13,871 nucleotides of DNA, from contig CAVBBU010000053.1 in assembly GCA_963593765.1 (NCBI GenBank), forward strand, positions 1-13,871. The letters are read 5' to 3'. Below the pieces are notes generated by a model that was given only the letters and a program-made list of their open reading frames with translations, ran no database searches and had not been told where the DNA came from. This DNA comes from CAVBBU01 sp963593765. GTDB taxonomy: Bacteria > Bacillota > Clostridia > Lachnospirales > Lachnospiraceae. This document shows, one piece after another, positions 1-8,134 of this stretch (positions within the stretch are counted from its first letter, which is position 1; the number at the start of each line of letters is the position of its first letter). Position numbers and translations under genes: made by a program.

Positions 1-1264
1 GAATAATATCAAGAGAGCTTGGTGGCAGAAGTTTGTTCAAGAGTCTCCTTACAATGTAGGTGTGGACTGTGCCATACTTATGAATACACAGACCTGGGTT
101 GCTTCAGGACATATAGGAAGCTTTTCAGATCCTCTTATGGACTGTAAGGAATGCCATGAAAGATTTAGAGCTGACAAGCTTATAGAGGATTACTGCGAGG
201 AAAATAATATAAAGCTTGATGAGGGCGTAGACGGCTGGTCACATGAGAAGATGCAGGATTTTATCAAGGAGCATAGTATACCTTGTCCTTCTTGCGGCAA
301 ACATAATTTTACAGATATAAGAGAATTTAATCTTATGTTTAAGACCTTCCAGGGTGTTACTGAGGATGCTAAGAATACAGTTTATCTAAGACCAGAAACA
401 GCACAGGGTATATTTGTTAATTTTAAAAATGTGCAGAGAACCTCAAGGAAAAAGGTACCTTTTGGAATAGGTCAGATAGGTAAATCATTTAGAAATGAAA
501 TCACACCTGGAAACTTTATATTCAGAATAAGAGAGTTTGAGCAGATGGAGCTTGAATTTTTCTGCAAGCCTAATACTGACCTTGAGTGGTTTAAGTATTG
601 GAAGGATTATTGCATTAAGTGGCTTAAGGATCTTGGAATAAAGGATGATAAGCTAAGAGCCAGAGATCATGAAAAGGAAGAGCTTTCATTTTATTCAAAG
701 GCTACTACGGATCTTGAGTTTTTATTCCCATTTGGTTGGGGTGAGCTTTGGGGTATAGCAGACAGAACTGATTATGACCTTGGAAGACATCAGGAGGTAT
801 CAGGAGAGGATCTGTCATACTTTGATGATGAAACAAATGAAAGATATATACCTTATGTTATAGAGCCTAGTCTGGGTGCAGACAGAGTTACACTTGCATT
901 CCTTTGTCAGGCATATGACGAAGAGGAGCTAGAGGGCGGCGATGTAAGAACAGTTATGCATTTCCATCCAGCTATAGCACCTGTTAAGATAGGTATACTT
1001 CCTCTTTCTAAGAAGCTTAACGAGGGTGCAGAAAAGATATATGCCGAGCTTAGCAAGTACTATAACTGTGAGTTCGATGACAGAGGAAATATAGGTAAGA
1101 GATATAGAAGGCAGGATGAGATAGGAACTCCTTACTGCATAACCTATGATTTTGATTCTGAAACAGACGGTGCTGTAACTGTAAGAGACAGAGATAGCAT
1201 GGAGCAGGTAAGAATTCCTATAAGTGAGCTAGTGGATTACTTTAGGGATAAGTTTACGTTTTAA
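1..1264 (+). CDS. glyQS: Glycyl-tRNA synthetase, single-chain dimeric type (5' partial)
   Basis: Charges tRNA-Gly with glycine in the cytoplasm; class II synthetase of the alpha2 type. The reading frame is already open at base 2 (NNIKRAWWQKFVQE...), so the first in-frame GTG at 62 is internal and the true start lies upstream of the window. About 420 codons are present; relative to a usual ~460 aa, roughly the first 40 residues are missing. Visible: two Cys pairs, CKEC (143-154) and CPSCG (284-298), in the zinc-ribbon-like insertion usual for this type; class II motif 2 starting FRNEITPGNF near 488; motif 3 as GADRVTLAFL near 875; and a C-terminal anticodon-binding domain from about 965, with the DDRGNIGKRYRRQDEIGTP signature. 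The gene ends at TAA, 58 nt before the bidirectional terminator. No frame damage is seen. Confidence 0.97.
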   Translation, partial: NNIKRAWWQKFVQESPYNVGVDCAILMNTQTWVASGHIGSFSDPLMDCKECHERFRADKLIEDYCEENNIKLDEGVDGWSHEKMQDFIKEHSIPCPSCGKHNFTDIREFNLMFKTFQGVTEDAKNTVYLRPETAQGIFVNFKNVQRTSRKKVPFGIGQIGKSFRNEITPGNFIFRIREFEQMELEFFCKPNTDLEWFKYWKDYCIKWLKDLGIKDDKLRARDHEKEELSFYSKATTDLEFLFPFGWGELWGIADRTDYDLGRHQEVSGEDLSYFDDETNERYIPYVIEPSLGADRVTLAFLCQAYDEEELEGGDVRTVMHFHPAIAPVKIGILPLSKKLNEGAEKIYAELSKYYNCEFDDRGNIGKRYRRQDEIGTPYCITYDFDSETDGAVTVRDRDSMEQVRIPISELVDYFRDKFTF

Positions 1265-1322
1265 ACATATTAATAAAAAGTGATTACTTCTTTATGAAAA
1301 ATCAAATTATATAGAAAAAAAT

Positions 1323-1352
1323 AAACCCGAGAAGAAATCTTCTCGGGTTTTT
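1323..1352. terminator. Bidirectional intrinsic terminator between glyQS and rpmB
   Basis: A 13-bp perfect inverted repeat (arms 1323-1335 and 1338-1350, AAACCCGAGAAGA and its complement) has a very small loop. On the plus strand it ends in TTTTT (1348-1352). On the minus strand it is followed by T-rich sequence, the complement of the A run at 1314-1320. It lies between two converging genes and can stop both transcripts. Confidence 0.93.
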
Positions 1353-1358
1353 ACCTCT

Positions 1359-1544
1359 TTAAGCTCTTTCAACTTTTTTAGAGCGAAGACAAGAAGTACA
1401 TACATACATCTTTTTAGATCCGCCTTCAGTCTTAACTCTAACAGACTTTATATTAGACTTCCATATCTTGTTAGATCTTCTATGTGAATGGCTAACAGCG
1501 TTGCCAAAATGAACTCCCTTTTCACATATTGCACATTTTGCCAT
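1359..1544 (-). CDS. rpmB: 50S ribosomal protein L28, zinc-binding form
   Basis: Large-subunit ribosomal protein L28, 61 aa, the normal length for the family. Two CxxC pairs are intact (C4/C7 in AKCAIC and C49/C52 in YVCTSC), so this is the zinc-ribbon form. The basic core has the typical GNAVSHSHRRSNKIWKSN stretch at residues 14-31. The ATG start is fixed by an AAGGAGG site (complement of 1552-1558) 7 nt upstream. The gene is transcribed against its neighbours, converging on glyQS and diverging from the Asp23-family gene. The same divergence from yloU is found in Bacillus, which supports vertical inheritance of the block. Confidence 0.98.
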   Translation of the reverse strand: MAKCAICEKGVHFGNAVSHSHRRSNKIWKSNIKSVRVKTEGGSKKMYVCTSCLRSKKVERA

Positions 1545-1569
1545 AATTACACCTCCTTATAAGCAGAAT

Positions 1570-1590
1570 GGATTTTATATTCAAAAATCC
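1570..1590 (-). promoter_or_regulatory. Small hairpin in the predicted rpmB 5' leader
   Basis: A 7-bp inverted repeat (GGATTTT at 1570-1576 and its complement at 1584-1590, loop of 7) lies between the predicted rpmB promoter and its ribosome site, 11 nt from the AAGGAGG. It could be a leader hairpin affecting ribosome access, but it is short and AU-rich, and a chance repeat is possible. Confidence 0.25.
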
Positions 1591-1601
1591 GCAACGCATA
1601 T

Positions 1602-1630
1602 ATCTTATCAGATAGGAAACATAAAAGCAA
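1602..1630 (-). promoter_or_regulatory. rpmB: Probable sigma-A promoter for rpmB
   Basis: Read on the minus strand, TTGCTT (1625-1630) and TAAGAT (1602-1607) are separated by exactly 17 nt, a vegetative promoter layout. Transcription would start near 1595, giving a leader of about 50 nt before the rpmB ATG. The hexamers match the consensus only in part, so this rests mainly on spacing and position. Confidence 0.5.
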
Positions 1631-1641
1631 GTAAAAAATCC

Positions 1642-1670
1642 TTTAATTTTATATCCTTTTAAGATATAAT
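1642..1670 (+). promoter_or_regulatory. Probable promoter of the Asp23-fakA-recG operon
   Basis: An exact TATAAT -10 box at 1665-1670 is preceded at 17 nt by a weak -35 (TTTAAT, 1642-1647). Transcription would start near 1677, about 34 nt ahead of the Asp23-family ATG. It partly shares the divergent intergenic region with the rpmB promoter (about 35 bases between the two cores), so the two units could influence each other. Confidence 0.55.
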
Positions 1671-1710
1671 TACAAAGCAACCTATCATTTCTTTGATTTA
1701 CGGAGGAGCT

Positions 1711-2073
1711 ATGGTAAAGGGAACATTTAATAATAAATTAGGTAATATAGAGGTTAAGCCAGATGTTATAGCATATTATGCCGGATCTCAGGCTGTACAG
1801 TGCTCTGGCGTGGTTGGTATGGCAGCTATGAGCATGAAGGACGGACTGTTTAGGCTGCTTAAGGTGGAGAGCCTTAGCAAGGGCGTTCAGGTATATATAG
1901 ACGACGATAACAAGCTCTATGTAGATTTTCATATAATAGTTGCTTATGGCGTAAATATATGCAGCGTTGCAGACAATATTATAGAGAATGTTAAGTACAA
2001 GCTAGAGGAATTTACTGGCTTTGAGGTTAGTAAGATTAATATATATGTTGAAGGCGTAAGAGTAATCGACTAG
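1711..2073 (+). CDS. Asp23/Gls24 family envelope stress response protein (YloU-like)
   Basis: A 120-aa protein of the Asp23/Gls24 (DUF322) family. Recognisable parts are the opening GNIEVKPDVIAYYAGSQAVQCSGVVGM stretch (residues 11-37), the GVQVYIDDDNKLYVDFHIIVAYGVN core and the closing VSKINIYVEGVRV strand. Members are small alpha/beta proteins linked to envelope or alkaline stress; the molecular role of YloU-type members is not settled. ATG 1711 is chosen because GGAGG (1702-1706) sits directly before it; an upstream in-frame TTG at 1693 has no ribosome site. Position directly before the DAK-type kinase gene and divergent from rpmB matches Bacillus yloU. The next ribosome site overlaps this gene's stop codon, so the two genes are probably coupled. 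Confidence 0.93.
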   Translation: MVKGTFNNKLGNIEVKPDVIAYYAGSQAVQCSGVVGMAAMSMKDGLFRLLKVESLSKGVQVYIDDDNKLYVDFHIIVAYGVNICSVADNIIENVKYKLEEFTGFEVSKINIYVEGVRVID

Positions 2074-2085
2074 GAGGAATAGGTT

Positions 2086-3750
2086 TTGAATATTGAAACA
2101 TTAGACGCACAGCTTCTAAAGAAGGCATTTCTTTCTGGAGCTGCAGCCCTTAGTGCTCATAAGGATATGATTAATGAGCTTAATGTATTTCCTGTGCCTG
2201 ATGGCGATACTGGAACTAACATGACCATGACAGTTACAGCTGCCGCAAAGGAGGTAGCTGCAATTGATACAGATGATATATCTGCTATATGTAAGGCTAT
2301 ATCATCTGGCTCTTTAAGAGGTGCTAGAGGTAACTCAGGCGTTATTTTATCTCAATTACTTCGTGGCTTTACAAAGGGACTTTTAAAATCAGATATTATA
2401 GATACTAATGCACTTTCACTTGCATGTGTTAAGGCAACGCAGACGGCATATAAGGCTGTTATGAAGCCAAAGGAAGGAACTATACTTACAGTTGCTAAGG
2501 CTATATGTGACTCGGCTGCAGAGGTATCAGAAAAAACTACAGACATAATCGAGTTTGCCGAGCTTATAATTAAAGCTGGCGATGATATGCTTCAAAAGAC
2601 ACCGGACATGCTTCCTGTTCTTAAGGAGGCAGGTGTTGTTGACTCTGGCGGACAGGGGCTTATAGAATTTCTTAAGGGAGCTCTAGCCGGTTTAAAGGGT
2701 GAGGAGATAAAACTTGATGAATTTAAGGAAGTAGCAGCAGCCTCATCACATACCGGTGCTTCATATGATGCTATAAAGGATGTCGATATCAAGTTTGGAT
2801 ATTGTACTGAATTTATTATTAATCTTGAAAAGGAATTTCCTATAAGTGAGGAAACAGCATTTAAAGCATTTCTCGAATCTATAGGTGATTCTATAGTCTG
2901 CGTTGCGGATGATGATTTTGTTAAGATACATGTCCATACAAATGATCCGGGCAGGGCTATAACAAGAGCATTGACCTATGGCTCTTTATCTAAGATTAAG
3001 ATAGACAACATGAGAGAAGAGCATAATGAAAGACTCTTTAATATGGCAGCTAGTGAAGAAAAGAAAGAAAGCCCAAAATCAGCCGAATGGAAAAGCTATG
3101 GAATAATCTCTGTTAGTGCAGGAAGCGGACTAACAGAAATATTTAAAGGCATAGGTGCAGACATAGTAGTTGAGGGCGGTCAAACCATGAACCCTAGCAC
3201 CGACGACCTTCTTAAGGCCATAGAACAGGTACATGCGAGGGTTGTATATATACTTCCTAATAATAAAAATATTATCCTCGCATCTGAGCAGGCAGCAAGG
3301 CTTGCTAAGGACTGCAAGGTATTAGTTGTTCCTACAAAAAATATTCCTCAGGGTATAGCAGCTCTTATTAATTTTAATGCCGATGCTTCTGATGAAGATA
3401 ACCTAGAGCATATGTCAAGCGAGGCAGCTAATATAATCTCTGGTCAGGTAACATATGCTGTTAGAGATACATCTATAGATGGTCATGAGATCCACAAGGA
3501 TGATATCATGGCAATGGCAGATGGCGGCATACTAAAAACAGGAAGCGACATAGCTTCAGTTACTATAGATATGATTTCTGATATGATTAGTGAGGACTCA
3601 GAGCTTATAAGTCTTTATTATGGAGAAGATATAACAGAGGATGCTGCAAATAAGCTTTTAGATAAGCTTAGCGATACTTATCCTGATATAGACATAGAGT
3701 TAAATGCAGGCGGTCAGCCAGTTTATTATTATATAGTTTCAGTTGAATAA
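2086..3750 (+). CDS. fakA: Fatty acid kinase subunit FakA (DhaL/DAK2 domain, YloV family)
   Basis: ATP-binding subunit of fatty acid kinase. In characterised systems it phosphorylates fatty acids presented by a DegV-type FakB partner, feeding acyl-phosphate to phospholipid synthesis; no FakB gene is in this window. 554 aa. Domains: N-terminal DhaL/DAK2 fold (about 1-200) with the nucleotide and Mg site NVFPVPDGDTGTNM (33-46, Asp39/Asp41) and GARGNSGVILSQLLRG (79-94); a middle domain with C240 and the HVH pair H282/H284, matching the zinc-ligand positions known in FakA; and a C-terminal FakB-like domain (about 335-554) with EGGQTMNPSTDDLL at 363-376. All key residues look intact. The start is TTG at 2086, supported by AGGAGG (2072-2077) 8 nt upstream that overlaps the preceding stop. 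Only 2 nt separate it from recG. Confidence 0.95.
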   Translation: MNIETLDAQLLKKAFLSGAAALSAHKDMINELNVFPVPDGDTGTNMTMTVTAAAKEVAAIDTDDISAICKAISSGSLRGARGNSGVILSQLLRGFTKGLLKSDIIDTNALSLACVKATQTAYKAVMKPKEGTILTVAKAICDSAAEVSEKTTDIIEFAELIIKAGDDMLQKTPDMLPVLKEAGVVDSGGQGLIEFLKGALAGLKGEEIKLDEFKEVAAASSHTGASYDAIKDVDIKFGYCTEFIINLEKEFPISEETAFKAFLESIGDSIVCVADDDFVKIHVHTNDPGRAITRALTYGSLSKIKIDNMREEHNERLFNMAASEEKKESPKSAEWKSYGIISVSAGSGLTEIFKGIGADIVVEGGQTMNPSTDDLLKAIEQVHARVVYILPNNKNIILASEQAARLAKDCKVLVVPTKNIPQGIAALINFNADASDEDNLEHMSSEAANIISGQVTYAVRDTSIDGHEIHKDDIMAMADGGILKTGSDIASVTIDMISDMISEDSELISLYYGEDITEDAANKLLDKLSDTYPDIDIELNAGGQPVYYYIVSVE

Positions 3751-3752
3751 TT

Positions 3753-5822
3753 ATGTGTAATAACACGATTAAAAGTATAAAGGGTATAGGCGATAAAACA
3801 GCAGCTTTGTTTGCTAAGCTAGGTATAAAGACCATGAACGATCTCATGGTCTTTTTTCCGTATAGATATATTAAATATAATGATATTACCTCGATAAGCG
3901 ACATACATGACGATGGTACATATGCAATCAGGGGAAGACTTTTAAAGCCTATAACTACATACAGATTTAGCAAAAGCCCTATTTCGGGTTCTGTTATATC
4001 CGACTCAAGCGGGGAGATATATGTTAGCTGGTTTAACATGCCATACCTTGTTAAAAGCATAAAGCAGTACGAGGAATATGTTTTTGTTGGCTCTGTAAGT
4101 AAGAAAAAGGGAAAGCTTAGTCTAATACATCCAAAGCTTTATAATATTTACGAATATGAAAGGCTTATAGGTAGACTAAGTCCTGTTTACAATCTAACTG
4201 CAGGCCTTAGCAATAATACTGTTACAAAGGCGGTCAATGTGGCACTACGCCAAGCAAGTAACATTTGCGATACTATTCCGACATCATTAAAATCAAAATA
4301 TAAGCTTATAGATTATTCTAGAGCTATATGTGATATTCATAATCCACCTAGCGAGGAAGCTTTGGTTAATGCAAGATACAGACTTGTATTCGAGGATTTT
4401 TTTAGATTCTTATACTATATAAGAAGGATAAAGGAAAAAACAAAAGAGATTAATTCGATTTATAATCTGGATATAGAGCAGTCAAAAAAATATACAAAGG
4501 AATTTTTAGCACTGCTTCCATATACACTTACGGATAAGCAGCTAAAGGCTATTGACGACATTAACACTGACCTAACATCTGGCATGGTTACTAGCAGACT
4601 TGTTCAGGGGGATGTAGGCTCCGGGAAAACGGTTGTTGCAACAGCTACACTCTACGAGGCATACAGAGCAGGATATCAAAGTGCCATTATGGTTCCTACA
4701 GAAATTTTAGCTACTCAGCATTTTAATACATTAAGATCGCTTTTTGAAAATGCAGCGTATAAGCCAAGGCTTCTTTTGCTTACAGGCTCTTTAACTGAAA
4801 AGGAAAAAAGAGTAGCTAGAGAGAGCATAAAAAATCATGAGGCAGATATAATAATCGGAACACATGCACTAATTACAGATACAGTAGAGTTTGATAAGCT
4901 TGCTGTTATAGTTACGGATGAGCAGCACAGGTTTGGAGTTGCTCAAAGAGAGGAGCTTAGCAAAAAATCTGCTTCTCCGCATATAATTGTTATGAGTGCA
5001 ACACCTATACCTAGAACGCTTGCTGTTATAATATATGGCGATCTAAATATATCTATAATAGATACAAAGCCTGTTGGTAGAATACCTGTTAAAAATTGTG
5101 TTATAGAAGAGAGCGACAGGCAAAAGGCATACAGACATATATATAATGAGCTAAAGCTAGGCCATCAGGCATATATCGTTTGCCCTATGGTTGAGCCAAA
5201 TGAAGCCTTAGATGATAACCTGGAAAATGTTATCGAATACAGCAATAAGCTTCAAAATGCGTTTAAGGATAAGGCAAAGGTAGCATATATACATGGAAGG
5301 ATGCACCAAAGCGAAAAAAATGATATAATGAACAGGTTTTATTGCGGTAAGATAGATATACTTGTATCAACTACTGTAATAGAGGTCGGAGTAGATGTTC
5401 CAAATGCTACAGTTATGCTTATAGAAAATGCTGAGCGCTTTGGACTTGCAACGCTTCATCAGCTGCGTGGAAGAATAGGCAGAGGAAGCTTTCAGTCGTA
5501 TTGCATATTTGTTAGAACGTCCGATACATCGGAAGCTAAAAAAAGACTTGATATAGTCGGCAGCAGTAATGACGGATTTTATATAGCATCAGAGGATCTT
5601 AAGATGCGTGGACCAGGCGAGCTACTTGGACTTTCTCAAAGCGGAGATATGCGGCTTCAAATCGCAAATCTATCGACAGATATGGATATACTTAAAAAGG
5701 CTTATGAGGCAGTAGATGATATTACAAGCAGCTTACTTCCTATTACTAATGAAGAATATATTTTATTAAATAAGGGTATGGATGACTATTCAAAAAAGCT
5801 TTTATCAGATATGAGCTTGTAG
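3753..5822 (+). CDS. recG: ATP-dependent DNA helicase RecG
   Basis: Branch-migration helicase that remodels stalled replication forks and Holliday junctions. 689 aa, full length for RecG. N-terminal wedge/OB region (about 1-150), then a superfamily 2 core: Walker A GDVGSGKT (286-293), DEQH box in DEQHRFGV (389-396), SATPIPRTLA (415-424), and late motifs including VSTTVIEVGVDVP and QLRGRIGRGS. No frame damage. ATG 3753 begins 2 nt after the fakA stop, and I see no strong Shine-Dalgarno before it, so translation probably depends on ribosomes arriving from fakA. In Bacillus recG also lies downstream of yloU-yloV, separated by sdaAB-sdaAA, which are absent here. RecU, a second Holliday junction enzyme, is encoded 7 kb further on. 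Confidence 0.98.
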   Translation: MCNNTIKSIKGIGDKTAALFAKLGIKTMNDLMVFFPYRYIKYNDITSISDIHDDGTYAIRGRLLKPITTYRFSKSPISGSVISDSSGEIYVSWFNMPYLVKSIKQYEEYVFVGSVSKKKGKLSLIHPKLYNIYEYERLIGRLSPVYNLTAGLSNNTVTKAVNVALRQASNICDTIPTSLKSKYKLIDYSRAICDIHNPPSEEALVNARYRLVFEDFFRFLYYIRRIKEKTKEINSIYNLDIEQSKKYTKEFLALLPYTLTDKQLKAIDDINTDLTSGMVTSRLVQGDVGSGKTVVATATLYEAYRAGYQSAIMVPTEILATQHFNTLRSLFENAAYKPRLLLLTGSLTEKEKRVARESIKNHEADIIIGTHALITDTVEFDKLAVIVTDEQHRFGVAQREELSKKSASPHIIVMSATPIPRTLAVIIYGDLNISIIDTKPVGRIPVKNCVIEESDRQKAYRHIYNELKLGHQAYIVCPMVEPNEALDDNLENVIEYSNKLQNAFKDKAKVAYIHGRMHQSEKNDIMNRFYCGKIDILVSTTVIEVGVDVPNATVMLIENAERFGLATLHQLRGRIGRGSFQSYCIFVRTSDTSEAKKRLDIVGSSNDGFYIASEDLKMRGPGELLGLSQSGDMRLQIANLSTDMDILKKAYEAVDDITSSLLPITNEEYILLNKGMDDYSKKLLSDMSL

Positions 5823-5861
5823 ATTAATAAATAAAAATATCCGAAAACAGAAGGAGTTTAT

Positions 5862-7571
5862 ATGGAAACAGACAGCACAAACGAGATAATGCCAAAAAAC
5901 AAAAAGCTTATATTTTTTATAATTGCAATTATAATAGTTGCAATTATTTTACCGATATCATGTATATGCTTTAATGCTCCTACATATAAAACGCATTTTT
6001 TTCCTAATACGTATTTAAATGGAATAGATGTTTCTGATTTAAGCTCCGAGGAGGCTAAGAATAAGCTTCAATCAGCTATAGACAACTACAGCATTATAAT
6101 TAAAGCAAGAGATAGAGAGGATGAAAGCTTAACAGGTGTCGATGTTGGTCTTAGCATGGTTTTTGATGATACCATAGATAATGCTATACAAAGTCAAAAT
6201 AGCAGTCTTTGGTTTCTAAATATGTTTAAAAATACAGATTATAGTCTTCAAACTGTTTGCTCTATAGATGATAAGCTTTTTGATGAGGCGACAGATAAGC
6301 TAAGTCTTTTTGATGCATCGACTTCTGCTTCTCCAACAAATGCTACTATATCCTCTTATAGCAATGCAGGATATACTATAGTTCCCGGTGATAAGGGAAA
6401 TATAATAGTAGATAAGGACGGCGTTAAAGAATATATAAAGGAGGCTATACTTTCGCTTGATGAAAGCGTAGATATAGATTACGAGGGCAATGTTTTCTAT
6501 TTGCAGCCTGCAGCAGATGGCACAGAAGAAAAGCTATCTAATGTAATAGACACTCTTAATTTATATACTAAAACAAAGGTACATTATACTGATACAGATA
6601 TTACACTTACAGGAGATGCTATAAGTAAGTGGCTTTCTGTAGATGGCGAATATAATATTATTGTAGATCATGATAGCATAGCAGGCTATGTTACAGAGCT
6701 TGCTAAGTCTATAGATACGCAGTATAAGCCAAAGACATTAAAAACCTCTTATGGCTCTACAGTTACTATAACAAATGGAAACTATGGCTGGAAGATAGAC
6801 CAGGAAAAGGAAGCAGCAAAGCTTGCCGAGGAGATAATAACCGGAAGCGAGATAGAAAGAGAGCCTGAGTATGCAAAAAAGGCTGCATCACATACAGATC
6901 CAGATTATGGCAATACCTATGTAGAGATTAATCTGACAGCACAGCATTTGTATTATTATAAAAATGGTTCTTTAGTTGTAGAATCAGATTTTGTATCAGG
7001 TAACCTAGCAAGAGGCTTTGATACACCTGATGGTGCATATGCCGTAGCCTACAAGCAAAGAAATGCTGTCTTAAGAGGGCAGGGATATGCATCTCCTGTA
7101 TCGTACTGGATGCCATTTAATAATGGTATAGGACTTCATGATGCAAACTGGAGAGGCTCATTTGGCGGATCTATATATAAAACAAATGGTTCACATGGCT
7201 GTATTAATCTTCCGCCTGCTGTTGCAAAAACAATATTTGAAAATATAGATGCTGGCTGTCCTGTACTTTGCTACTTCCTTGCAGGAACAGAATCAAACAA
7301 GACAAGCAGTAAGTCAGGAAGTACAACTCAAACAGCTGCAGCAACGCAGGCAGCTACGCAGCCTGCACCTGTAGAAACTACGCAGGCAGTAACAGAAAGC
7401 AGCGAAATGGAGAGCACAGCAGTAGTTACTCCGCAAACAGGAGTTAATGGCGGACCGGGAGTAACAGCTGCCGAGACGCAGCCTCAAACGCAGCCACAGG
7501 CAGAAACTCAGCCGCAAACGGAAACATTGCCCACAGCAGAAACAGGAGTAAATGGTGGACCAGGAGTATAA
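5862..7571 (+). CDS. Membrane-anchored L,D-transpeptidase (YkuD) with peptidoglycan-binding domains
   Basis: Predicted to form 3-3 cross-links in peptidoglycan or attach partners to it, acting outside the membrane. 569 aa. A lysine-bearing N-terminus (PKNKK) and one hydrophobic helix (15-36) suggest a signal anchor. The middle (about 45-350) looks like one or two YoaR-type peptidoglycan-binding domains (NTYLNGIDVSDLSSEEAKNK, and GNYGWKID later). The YkuD domain (about 350-465) has His426 (IGLHDANW) and the catalytic motif SHGCIN with Ser444, His445 and Cys447, all intact. From about 470 to the end the chain is Thr/Gln/Ala/Pro-rich, probably disordered or wall-spanning, with two TGVNGGPGV motifs, one forming the exact C-terminus. 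ATG 5862 has AAGGAG (5851-5856). A 39-nt AT-rich gap separates it from recG with no clear promoter. Confidence 0.93.
   Translation: METDSTNEIMPKNKKLIFFIIAIIIVAIILPISCICFNAPTYKTHFFPNTYLNGIDVSDLSSEEAKNKLQSAIDNYSIIIKARDREDESLTGVDVGLSMVFDDTIDNAIQSQNSSLWFLNMFKNTDYSLQTVCSIDDKLFDEATDKLSLFDASTSASPTNATISSYSNAGYTIVPGDKGNIIVDKDGVKEYIKEAILSLDESVDIDYEGNVFYLQPAADGTEEKLSNVIDTLNLYTKTKVHYTDTDITLTGDAISKWLSVDGEYNIIVDHDSIAGYVTELAKSIDTQYKPKTLKTSYGSTVTITNGNYGWKIDQEKEAAKLAEEIITGSEIEREPEYAKKAASHTDPDYGNTYVEINLTAQHLYYYKNGSLVVESDFVSGNLARGFDTPDGAYAVAYKQRNAVLRGQGYASPVSYWMPFNNGIGLHDANWRGSFGGSIYKTNGSHGCINLPPAVAKTIFENIDAGCPVLCYFLAGTESNKTSSKSGSTTQTAAATQAATQPAPVETTQAVTESSEMESTAVVTPQTGVNGGPGVTAAETQPQTQPQAETQPQTETLPTAETGVNGGPGV
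7437..7568 (+). repeat. Duplicated TGVNGGPGV motif in the transpeptidase tail
   Basis: Two identical 9-residue motifs occur at residues 526-534 (7437-7463) and 561-569 (7542-7568), the second being the last nine residues. The DNA copies differ at three third-codon positions, all silent. Between them lies a Gln/Thr-rich spacer with repeated TQPQ units. Repetition with silent divergence points to selection on the peptide. Its role is unknown to me. Confidence 0.85.
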
Positions 7572-7573
7572 TT

Positions 7574-8134
7574 ATGCGAGTAATATCAGGAAGTGCTAGA
7601 AGCGTTCCATTAAAAACCATAGCAGGAAATGCAACAAGACCTACTACAGATAAGATCAAGGAAACACTATTTAATATGATACAATTTGACATCCCAGGAT
7701 GTAGATTTCTTGATTTGTTTGCTGGCTCTGGTGCTATAGCCATAGAAGCACTTAGTAGGGGAGCCGCACATGCAACCCTAGTTGATAACAGTCCTGCTGC
7801 CATAAAGTGCATTAATGAAAATCTGGCTAAAACTAAGCTAGGCGATAAGGCTGTTGTAATTAATTCCGACAGCATAAGTGCTTTAGGAAGAATAGCCATA
7901 ACAGATAAGAAGCCTTATAATATTGTTTTTATTGATCCGCCATATAATAATGGCTTAGAGCAAAGGGCACTTAGTGCGATGAAAAAAAACAGTATTATAG
8001 ATGAGCAAAGCCTTATTATAGTAGAGGCAGATGTAAAGCTTGATACTAGCTTACTTAGCAGCATTGGATATGATATTATAAAAATAAAGGAATATAAAAC
8101 AAATAAACATATATTTTTAAGGAGACAGGCATGA
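7574..8134 (+). CDS. rsmD: 16S rRNA (guanine966-N2)-methyltransferase RsmD
   Basis: Methylates N2 of G966 (E. coli numbering) in 16S rRNA using S-adenosylmethionine. 186 aa, the usual length. Seen: N-terminal MRVISGSARS and RPTTDKIKETLFNM (22-35), typical of RsmD; SAM-binding loop LDLFAGSGAIAIEALSRGA (46-64); VDNS (70-73); and the N-methyltransferase motif DPPY (121-124). ATG 7574 lies 2 nt after the transpeptidase stop. Its ribosome site AGGAG (7562-7566) lies within the last codons of that gene, so the two are tied together. The 3' end overlaps coaD by 4 nt (ATGA). rsmD-coaD is a widely conserved Firmicute pair (ylbH-coaD in Bacillus). Confidence 0.96.
   Translation: MRVISGSARSVPLKTIAGNATRPTTDKIKETLFNMIQFDIPGCRFLDLFAGSGAIAIEALSRGAAHATLVDNSPAAIKCINENLAKTKLGDKAVVINSDSISALGRIAITDKKPYNIVFIDPPYNNGLEQRALSAMKKNSIIDEQSLIIVEADVKLDTSLLSSIGYDIIKIKEYKTNKHIFLRRQA

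Noticed and set aside
62..1264. GTG at 62 as the start of glycyl-tRNA synthetase
   Set aside because: The frame is open to the window edge and the upstream codons encode conserved GlyRS sequence, so this GTG is internal.
1693..1710. TTG at 1693 as the start of the Asp23-family protein
   Set aside because: It has no ribosome site and would place the GGAGG inside the coding region; ATG 1711 follows that site directly.
3668..4060. A 130-codon minus-strand open frame opposite fakA-recG
   Set aside because: It is fully antisense to recG coding sequence, with no promoter or ribosome site and no family resemblance.
7444..7899. A 151-codon minus-strand open frame across the transpeptidase tail and rsmD
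   Set aside because: It lies opposite two well-supported genes, has no ribosome site, and its composition is that of an antisense shadow.
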